Of a stretch of DNA of 64,000 bases, positions 15,134 through 22,006 are shown in pieces. This DNA is from VXRJ01 sp964636705 (GTDB lineage Bacteria > Acidobacteriota > Vicinamibacteria > Vicinamibacterales > UBA8438), in the NCBI GenBank assembly GCA_964636705.1, contig CAZWUJ010000002.1:1-64000 (forward strand), given 5' to 3'. The notes under the pieces are model-generated. The model worked only from the letters and a program-made list of their open reading frames with translations. It did not search any database and was not told where the DNA came from. The number at the start of each line of letters is the position of its first letter. The stretch's first letter is position 1. A program made the translations under genes and the position numbers.

Positions 15134-16208
15134 GAATGACTCCGGCTCTCTCGCGCAGGTGGCGAGGCGTGCTCGAGGCGTGCACGGCCAGCAGCTCCGC
15201 CAGGATGCTCACGGCCACCTGCTCCGGCCCGTCAGCCCCCAGGTCGAGTCCGACCGGAGCGAAAAGCCGGTCGGCTTCCCTCGCATCGATCTGTTCGAGT
15301 ATTGCATCGCGCCGGGCGACAGGGCCGAGCAAGCCGATGTAGGGAACATCAGCCTGCAGCAGCTCCCTGATCCACTCCCGGTCGTGGGCGAAAGAGTGCG
15401 TCATCACCACGGCGTGGGTGCGGGCGCCGAGCGGAAGCCCGTCCACGCCGTCGGTAGATCTTCGGTCGACAAGCTCAGCGTCGGGGAAGCGTTCCCGAGA
15501 CAGGTAGGCGGGACGGTGATCGACAACCGTCACGCGGTAGCCCACCCGCGATGCGAAGGTCGCGAGGGAAATCGCGTCGTCGCCGGCCCCGCAGATGACG
15601 AGCCGCGGCGGCGGGACGTGCACCTCCGTGAAGACGCCGGCGGATCCGATCTCGTAGAACTGTGACTCGCCGGCCGCGAGGACGGCCTGAGCACGCTCGG
15701 TGATCTCGCGGTTCAGATCGGGGAGTTCCGTCGATCCGGCCGGCGGGCCATCCCCCGACACGAGCATCCGGCCCAGGGCCGTGGAAGGACCGCGGACGAC
15801 AGTGGATACCGCGAACGCCGCATCTCCCGCGAGCAGCATGCGTACGCCGCGCGCTGTCTCCAGTACATCCCCCGTCGTGACCGGTTGAATGAAGATGTCG
15901 ACGGCTCCGTTGCAGCCCAGGCCGAGCCCCCAGACGGTGCGATCGTCGCCGCCGGTGTCGTAGTGGCGGAACCGGGGCACTCCCTCGCTCAGCACCGTCA
16001 GAGCGATCTCGCGGACGTCCACTTCAAGGCATCCGCCGCTCACGCCTCCCCGAGTCGCGCCGCTTTCCTCTACGAGCAGCTTGGCGCCGGCGCGCCGATA
16101 GGCGGATCCCCTGATGCGGACGACGGTCGCCAGCGCCGCACCCCGGCCGGCCGCCGCCAATTCGACAACGCGACCCAGGATCTGCGACGTTTCCTGCCAG
16201 TGCTTCAT
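15123..16208 (-). CDS. coxI: XdhC/CoxI family molybdoenzyme maturation protein
   Basis: The 361-residue protein carries the N-terminal XdhC domain (ALATVVRIRGSAYRRAG, then GGVSGGCLEVDV) and the C-terminal NAD-like Rossmann domain (RLVICGAGDDAISLA at about 215). It lacks the YHS domain present in CoxF. Members bind the molybdenum cofactor and support sulfuration of the enzyme. This is the first gene of the cox transcript; a 204-bp region separates it from the divergent SDR gene. The symbol is by similarity only; xdhC would do as well. Confidence 0.87.
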   Translation of the reverse strand: MKHWQETSQILGRVVELAAAGRGAALATVVRIRGSAYRRAGAKLLVEESGATRGGVSGGCLEVDVREIALTVLSEGVPRFRHYDTGGDDRTVWGLGLGCNGAVDIFIQPVTTGDVLETARGVRMLLAGDAAFAVSTVVRGPSTALGRMLVSGDGPPAGSTELPDLNREITERAQAVLAAGESQFYEIGSAGVFTEVHVPPPRLVICGAGDDAISLATFASRVGYRVTVVDHRPAYLSRERFPDAELVDRRSTDGVDGLPLGARTHAVVMTHSFAHDREWIRELLQADVPYIGLLGPVARRDAILEQIDAREADRLFAPVGLDLGADGPEQVAVSILAELLAVHASSTPRHLRERAGVIHAV

Positions 16209-16342
16209 GGACGTGCACTACGGGAACTCTAGCCCACATCCGGCGGTTTGAGTAGCCAGCCCCATTCGTCAAACCAGCCTGCCCTGGCCGGTTCACTCAA
16301 CCGAATGGCCGAGCGCTCGGACTTTCTCGAACGGCCGAAATC

Positions 16343-16405
16343 GGTAGCAACGCCTCGCGAGGCTACCATAGCCACCTGTGGCCCCAATCTGGACGGACGT
16401 CCGTC
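16343..16405. promoter_or_regulatory. Two nested palindromes in the coxI/SDR divergent region
   Basis: GGTAGC at 16343-16348 pairs with GCTACC at 16362-16367, enclosing the self-complementary CCTCGCGAGG (16353-16362). A second perfect 14-bp palindrome, GACGGACGTCCGTC, occupies 16392-16405, 7 nt before the chosen ATG of the SDR gene. Symmetric sites near a start in a divergent promoter region are plausible operators, but no regulator gene is adjacent and GC-rich DNA throws up palindromes by chance. Confidence 0.35.
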
Positions 16406-16412
16406 TCGCACC

Positions 16413-17420
16413 ATGCCCGACCGACCTCTTCATGACCAGGTGGCCGTAGTCGCCGGCGCCACGCGCGGCGCCGGGCGCGGCATCGCCCGCATGCTGGGCG
16501 CGGCGGGCGCCACCGTCTACTGCACCGGGCGCAGCGTGCGGGGCCGTCCCGCCACCGTCGGGCGGAGCGAGACCATCGAGGAGACGGCGGACATGGTCAC
16601 CGCGGAGGGCGGCCGCGGCATCTGGGTCAGAACGGACCACACGGTGGAGGCGGAAGTCGAACGGCTGTTCCGCCGCGTCCGCTCCGACGAGGGCCGGCTC
16701 GACGTGCTGGTCAACGATATCTGGGGCGGCGACGCGCTGACCGAGTGGGGATCCCCCTTCTGGGCGTTGACCGTTTCCCAGGGGCGGGTGCTGCTCGACC
16801 AAGCCGTGCACAGCCACATCATCACCAGCCGCCACTGCGCGCCGCTGATGGTCGAGCGCGGCGCCGGAATCATCGTCGAGGTGACCGATGGCGACACCCT
16901 CGGGTACCGCGGCAACCTGTTCTACGATCTGGCCAAGAACTCCGTTATCCGTCTCGCCTATGCGATGGCGTCGGACTTGCACTCCCACCCCGTGACCGCC
17001 GTCGCCATCACGCCGGGGTTCCTGCGCTCGGAGCAGGTGCTCGACCACTTCGGCGTCGGCGAGGCGAACTGGCGCGATGCCATCAGGGACGATCCGTACT
17101 TCGCCGAGTCGGAGACGCCCTGCTATGTCGGTCGCGCCGTCGCCGCGCTGGCCGCGGATCCCCAGGTGAGGCAGAAGAGCGGCCGGCTGCTGTCGAGCTG
17201 GGGATTGGCGAAGGAGTACGGCTTCACCGACATCGACGGACGCCAGCCGGACTGGGGCGGTTTCTTCCGGCGCAAGGTTCAGGAAATCCTCGATGCGGAG
17301 ACGCCACCCGCCGACCTGGACCGTTTCGTCGTGCGCAGCCGGCTCTACCAGGCCGAACTCGATCCGTCCGCCCGCGAGGAGGCCGCGCGCCTGCGCGCCT
17401 GGCTGGCCAGGCACGAGTAG
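16413..17420 (+). CDS. SDR family NAD(P)-dependent oxidoreductase
   Basis: The 335-residue protein has the cofactor motif GATRGAGRGIARML (TGxxxGxG type, with A for T) near residue 16 and the catalytic YDLAK (YxxxK) with upstream EVTDGD; the usual Ser is not obvious. The C-terminal 60 residues extend beyond a standard 250-residue SDR and include KEYGFTDIDGRQPDWGGFF, seen in a bacterial subgroup of uncertain substrate. The start at ATG 16413 is chosen because the homologous region begins there; the frame is open upstream to 16248. No co-transcribed gene on the left; an LVIVD protein follows after 86 nt. Confidence 0.8.
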   Translation: MPDRPLHDQVAVVAGATRGAGRGIARMLGAAGATVYCTGRSVRGRPATVGRSETIEETADMVTAEGGRGIWVRTDHTVEAEVERLFRRVRSDEGRLDVLVNDIWGGDALTEWGSPFWALTVSQGRVLLDQAVHSHIITSRHCAPLMVERGAGIIVEVTDGDTLGYRGNLFYDLAKNSVIRLAYAMASDLHSHPVTAVAITPGFLRSEQVLDHFGVGEANWRDAIRDDPYFAESETPCYVGRAVAALAADPQVRQKSGRLLSSWGLAKEYGFTDIDGRQPDWGGFFRRKVQEILDAETPPADLDRFVVRSRLYQAELDPSAREEAARLRAWLARHE

Positions 17421-17506
17421 CGGAGATGTTCGGACCCGCTCCGCGGGCCTCCACCGCGGGGCGACACTTCGGGTAACCTGAGCGAATGTTGATCCGGGAG
17501 GCCATG

Positions 17507-18964
17507 ATGAACCGCTGGATTCCCCTCTTGTTCGCCGCGCTTCTGGTTGCCGCCGCCGCCGGGCCCGCCGCCGCGCAGTCCGCGAGGTCAGGCCATGGCG
17601 AGGAAACCTTCAACACGCGGCTCGTCGGCATGGACGACCTTCAGGGACGCTCCGCCTACCAGCCGCTGCCGGTCCGCCAGGGCGACCGCCGCATTGCCTA
17701 CGTCGGCCATCACGCCGGCGAGGCGCTGAATCCGTTGACCGGCGCGGTCGAGACCAATGGGACGTCGGTGGTGGATGTGACCGATCCGGCCAGTCCCGTC
17801 TACCTGGCCCACATCCCCGCGAGAGGTGACGCCAGCGGGGCGCAGATGGCCCAGGTGTGCGAGGGCGACCGGCTCCCGGGAGCGGACGCCGGCAGCTTCT
17901 TCTTGCTGCGCTCGAACGGGAGCGTGAGCCACGAGGTGTGGGACGTTACCGATCCGGCCAGTCCGGTGTTCGTGAGCACGGCGGCCGAGATGGGCGAGAC
18001 TCCGTCGGGCGAGCGGCATACCCACAAGAACTGGTGGGAGTGCGACACCGGGGTCGCCTACCTCGTCGGCACCGTCGACGGCTGGCGCGCCCCCCGCATC
18101 CTGCAGGTCTTCGATCTCGCCGACCCGGCCGCACCCCAGCGCATCCGCGACTTCAGCCTGCCTGGTGTCCAACCCGACGCGGGCGGGCCCATGCCGGGTG
18201 GATCGGGCCTGCACGAGGCGGTCATCCTGGGCAATCGCGTCTACATGGCATACGGAACGTCCGCCAACGGCGCCGTGCAGATCCTCGACCGCGAGCGGCT
18301 CCTCAACGGGGATCCCGATGCCGCCGCGCCGCTCGGAGCGAGCCCTGCCGCCCTCGCCTACCCGCAGATCGGACGCGTCGACCTGCCGTCCTACTGGGGC
18401 GCGCACACCGCCATGCCGCTGCTCGACGTCGAGATCGCCGACTACGCCGGCAACCGTGACAACGCGACGCGCGATTTCCTGTTCGTCGTTTCCGAATCGA
18501 CCGCCAGCCGCTGCCAGGAGACGCGCCACGTCACCCTCATGCTCGACATCACGGACGAGGCCCATCCCCTGCCCATCGGGACCTTCCAGGTAGACGAATC
18601 GAGCGGCGATTTCTGCGAGCGCGGCGGCCGGTTCGGACCGCACGCGCCGCAGTGGTCCATGGAGCCGCCGTTCTACAAGCGGCTGATGGTGGTCTCGTGG
18701 TTCAACGCGGGAGCCAGGGTGATCGACATCCGCGACCCGTTCAACCTGGCGGAGGTGGCGTACTACATACCCGCCACGACCGACCGCACGGCCGAGCGCT
18801 GCGCCACCATCGACGGCGTCGAGACCTGCCAGATTGCGATCCAGACGAACAACGTGGAAGTCGACGATCGCGGGTTGATCTACCTCGCGGATCGCGCCGA
18901 CACCGGATTGCACATCGTGGAGTTGACCGGTCCGGCCGCGGCGATTCTCAGGGCGGGAGAGTAG
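17507..18964 (+). CDS. Secreted LVIVD-repeat protein
   Basis: The 485-residue product starts at ATG 17507, 5 nt after GGGAGG (another ATG is at 17504). It has a Sec signal peptide ending around AAAQS. The mature part contains at least five LVIVD-type beta-propeller repeats of the form DVTDPASPV: SVVDVTDPASPVYL, EVWDVTDPASPVFV, QVFDLADPAAPQRI, MLDITDEAHPLPIG and VIDIRDPFNLAEV. Such proteins are predicted surface or periplasmic propellers, function unknown. His/Trp-rich segment GERHTHKNWWECD stands out. Convergent with the enolase-family gene at 19051. Confidence 0.8.
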   Translation: MNRWIPLLFAALLVAAAAGPAAAQSARSGHGEETFNTRLVGMDDLQGRSAYQPLPVRQGDRRIAYVGHHAGEALNPLTGAVETNGTSVVDVTDPASPVYLAHIPARGDASGAQMAQVCEGDRLPGADAGSFFLLRSNGSVSHEVWDVTDPASPVFVSTAAEMGETPSGERHTHKNWWECDTGVAYLVGTVDGWRAPRILQVFDLADPAAPQRIRDFSLPGVQPDAGGPMPGGSGLHEAVILGNRVYMAYGTSANGAVQILDRERLLNGDPDAAAPLGASPAALAYPQIGRVDLPSYWGAHTAMPLLDVEIADYAGNRDNATRDFLFVVSESTASRCQETRHVTLMLDITDEAHPLPIGTFQVDESSGDFCERGGRFGPHAPQWSMEPPFYKRLMVVSWFNAGARVIDIRDPFNLAEVAYYIPATTDRTAERCATIDGVETCQIAIQTNNVEVDDRGLIYLADRADTGLHIVELTGPAAAILRAGE

Positions 18965-19050
18965 GGAGCCCCCACCCGTACGGAACCGGTGGAGCGTGGC
19001 GGGCAGGAAAGGTGGGCCCGAGCGACTGCGCGCCCGGGCCCGGGAGAGCG

Positions 19051-20448
19051 CTACGGACGGCGCGGTTCGCCGTCTATGCTGCGTGCGCCGCGATTCCCGC
19101 CGGGTTCATCCGGAGGGAACCGAGCCGCCACCTGCTCGTCGATATCGACGCCGAACCCGGGGAGATCATTGCTCGGGTAACGGATCCCGCCTCGGATTTC
19201 CGGTAGGCCCGGGAACAACTCTCTGAGTTCGTCGCTGAAATTGCGGCCTTCGCCGATGCCGAAGTTGTAGATGGCAAGGTCGAGGTGCAGGTTGATGGCG
19301 TGTCCGATGGGGGACACGTTCCCCGGTCCATGCCACGCCGTCCTCACGTTGAAGAATTCACAGAGGGCGGCCGCCTTGCGGGCCATGTTAAGGCCGCCGA
19401 TGGCGGAGATATGGGCGCGGTTGTAGTCGATGAGGTGCTCTTCGACCAGCGGGAGCCACTCGAGGCGGTGACTGAACGTCTCGCCGTGGGCGACACCGAT
19501 CGCCGACTGTTCCCGGAGGCGCCTGTACCATCCCCAGTCGTCAATGGTGAACAGATCCTCGACGAACCACGGGCGATACGGCTCGAGCGCCTTGGCCAGA
19601 ATCAGGCCGCCGGCAGGGGTGACGTTGTTGTGGACATCCGTCCCAAGCTCGATGTCCCAGCCGATCGTGTTGCGGACGTGCTCGAAGGCGCGCTCCAGTC
19701 GGTGGATGAAGTAGGCATCCGTCGTCTTGCTGAAGCGGGCCAGTTCCACTCCCCTGTCGAGTTCCGCGGCTGCCGTCGCGGCTGCCGCCTGGTTCATGGC
19801 CGTGACCGGTGAGTTGGGATCCGTCACGCCGCGGAAGCGGAAGTGCTGATAGCCGTCCTCCATGCCCGCGCGGATGTCGTCCTCCAGCGCCTGAAGGGAT
19901 TCCGTGCTGGCGCCGCGGAACATCCGGCAGCCCGCGCGGCACCGGCCGCCGAGCAGGTCGTACACCGGCATTCCGGCCCGCTTGCCCATGATGTCCCACA
20001 GCGCGCTGTCGATCGCGGCCATGGCATTGTTGGCGTCGACCGAGGACCGCCAGTAGGTGGACGTGAAGGCAGTCTGCCAGATGTCCTCGATCTCGTCGGC
20101 GTTTCGGCCGACGATCATCGGCTTCAGGAAGTGCTCGATGTTGGATGCGACAATCGACACCCGCTCGGCGTGGTTGCCGTCCCCGACGCCGTACAGGCCC
20201 GGCTCGTCGGTCATCACCTTGACGTTGAGCAACTGCTGGCGGCCCACCCTGGTGCGGATCACCTTGACATCCGTGATCTTGACGGGTGGCAGACCACGGC
20301 GGGCAACTTCCTGCGCGTAGATCGCCGGCTCCGGCCTCCCGAAGAACTCGGCAAACAAGTCACGCCCTCCGACGACGGCGGCCACCGCCGCCGCGCCCCG
20401 CCCCGTCTTCTTCAATGCATCGCGCCGATTCATCAGATTCATCTGCAT
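19051..20448 (-). CDS. Enolase-superfamily (RspA/ManD-like) dehydratase or epimerase, Tat-exported, copy 1
   Basis: The 465-residue protein starts at ATG 20448 behind GGAGA. A twin-arginine signal (NRRDALKKTG and a hydrophobic stretch) precedes the catalytic region. The N-terminal capping domain (PPVKITDVKVIRTRVG) and the barrel domain are complete. Metal and catalytic positions resemble mannonate dehydratase/RspA: DVHNN, FVEDLF, HGETF, and WHGPGNVSPIGHA. Substrate cannot be deduced; sugar acids are the usual ones. It is 51 nt downstream of its close paralogue and behind a TonB-dependent receptor, suggesting use of an imported compound in the periplasm. Confidence 0.85.
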   Translation of the reverse strand: MQMNLMNRRDALKKTGRGAAAVAAVVGGRDLFAEFFGRPEPAIYAQEVARRGLPPVKITDVKVIRTRVGRQQLLNVKVMTDEPGLYGVGDGNHAERVSIVASNIEHFLKPMIVGRNADEIEDIWQTAFTSTYWRSSVDANNAMAAIDSALWDIMGKRAGMPVYDLLGGRCRAGCRMFRGASTESLQALEDDIRAGMEDGYQHFRFRGVTDPNSPVTAMNQAAAATAAAELDRGVELARFSKTTDAYFIHRLERAFEHVRNTIGWDIELGTDVHNNVTPAGGLILAKALEPYRPWFVEDLFTIDDWGWYRRLREQSAIGVAHGETFSHRLEWLPLVEEHLIDYNRAHISAIGGLNMARKAAALCEFFNVRTAWHGPGNVSPIGHAINLHLDLAIYNFGIGEGRNFSDELRELFPGLPEIRGGIRYPSNDLPGFGVDIDEQVAARFPPDEPGGNRGARSIDGEPRRP

Positions 20449-20499
20449 GGTTCTTCTCCGAGCAACCTCGACCAATCGTTGTGTGATTCAGACACGTGC

Positions 20500-21858
20500 T
20501 CAGGGACGACGCGGCTCGCCATCCTCGCCCCGCATGCCGCGGTTGGATCCCCACGACGTCAGTGGATACCGCGCGGCCACGGTCTCGTCGATGTCGATTC
20601 CGAGACCGGGCTGATCGTTCGCGTAACGAATCGCGTTGCGGAGCTCCGGCGCTCCGGGGAACAGCTCTCTGAGCTGGTCGTTGAAGTTGCCGCCTTCGCC
20701 GATGCCGAAGTTGTAGACGGCAAGGTCGAGGTGCAGGTTGACGGCGTGTCCGACGGGCGAGACGTTGCCGGGACCGTGCCATGCCGTCTGGACGTTATAG
20801 AACTCGCAAGCCATCGCCATCTTCCTCGCCTCGTTGAGTCCGCCGATGGCGGAAATGTGCGCGCGGAAGAAGTCGATCCAGCGGTTCTTCACCAGGGGCA
20901 GCCACTCCGCCCGGTTCACGAAGATCTCGCCCATGGCGATGCCGACCGCGCTCTGCTCGCGCACCCGCTCGTACCAGTGGACATCCTCCGGTGCGAACAG
21001 GTCCTCGAGGAAGTGCGGACGGTAGGGCTCCAGCGTCTTGGCGAGAAGGAGCGCGCCGCTGGGATGCGGGTACTCGTGCACGTCGTGGGACAGGGCGACA
21101 TCCCAGCCCACCGTGTTCCTGATGTGCTCGAACTGCCTCGCCAGGGCTGCGATGTAGACGGCGTCCTGCCGGCGCCCTTGGCCGACTATGCCGGCGCCGG
21201 CGTGGGGGCCAACGTTCTGGCCGAAGCGGCCGCGGCCGCCGAGGCCGACGGTTCGCAGTCGCACGTGCTGGTAGCCTTCTTCCATCAGCGCCCGAACGTT
21301 GTCCTCCAACTCCACGAGATCTTCGCCGCGGGCGTTGGCGAACATGCGGGTTCCAGGCCGCACCTTGCCACCAAGGAGCTGGTAGACGGGCATGCCCGCG
21401 CGCTTGCCCTTGATGTCCCACAGGGCGCCGTCGATGGCCGACATCGCGTTGAACGCGTCGACGTCGTAGCGCCAGTAGGGTGCGACGAAGGCGGTCTGCC
21501 AGATGTCTTCGATCTCTTCGACGCGGCGCCCGACCACCATGGGCTTGAGGTATTCCTCGATCGTCTGCCCGACGACGCCCACGCGTTCGGCGTGGTTGCC
21601 GTCACCGACGCCATACAGGCCGGGCTCGTCGGTCATGACCTTGACGTTGCAGAACCTGGCGTTCCCCACTTCGGTAAGGATCACGCGAACGTCAGTGATT
21701 CTGACCGGCGGCAGCCCACGGCTGGTCGCCGCGCGAGCCGTCTCCACCGGCTCCTGCTGCCCGTAGCGCGCCGCGAACGCTTCTCGTTCCTTCGTGAGTA
21801 CCGCGGAAGCCCCCGCGCCACCCATCAGAGACCGGAGTGCGTGCCTTCTGTTCATCAT
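20500..21858 (-). CDS. Enolase-superfamily (RspA/ManD-like) dehydratase or epimerase, Tat-exported, copy 2
   Basis: The 452-residue paralogue of the gene at 19051-20448 has the same architecture: twin-arginine start (NRRHALRSLMGG), RITDVRVILTEVG capping domain, and metal positions DVHEYPHP, FLEDLF, MGEIF and WHGPGNVSPVGHA. It starts at ATG 21858, 8 nt after GGAG. The two copies share the C-terminal NFGIGEG...DELRELFPG-type tail, so they arose by tandem duplication; they diverge in the middle segment around residues 200-250, which is the substrate-side region in the family. Followed 51 nt later by copy 1. Confidence 0.85.
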   Translation of the reverse strand: MMNRRHALRSLMGGAGASAVLTKEREAFAARYGQQEPVETARAATSRGLPPVRITDVRVILTEVGNARFCNVKVMTDEPGLYGVGDGNHAERVGVVGQTIEEYLKPMVVGRRVEEIEDIWQTAFVAPYWRYDVDAFNAMSAIDGALWDIKGKRAGMPVYQLLGGKVRPGTRMFANARGEDLVELEDNVRALMEEGYQHVRLRTVGLGGRGRFGQNVGPHAGAGIVGQGRRQDAVYIAALARQFEHIRNTVGWDVALSHDVHEYPHPSGALLLAKTLEPYRPHFLEDLFAPEDVHWYERVREQSAVGIAMGEIFVNRAEWLPLVKNRWIDFFRAHISAIGGLNEARKMAMACEFYNVQTAWHGPGNVSPVGHAVNLHLDLAVYNFGIGEGGNFNDQLRELFPGAPELRNAIRYANDQPGLGIDIDETVAARYPLTSWGSNRGMRGEDGEPRRP

Positions 21859-22006
21859 TGTTGTGCTCCGTCGCGTGTTTACGCCGCCATCGGTTCCCCA
21901 AACAAGTTCTGTCCGGCCAGGACTCCTCGCCATCTGACGCCCGGCCGGCGCGACCCGTCGTTCGCGCCGGCCGGGAGTCCTGGCGCTTGGCGGTTATGCC
22001 CTGACC

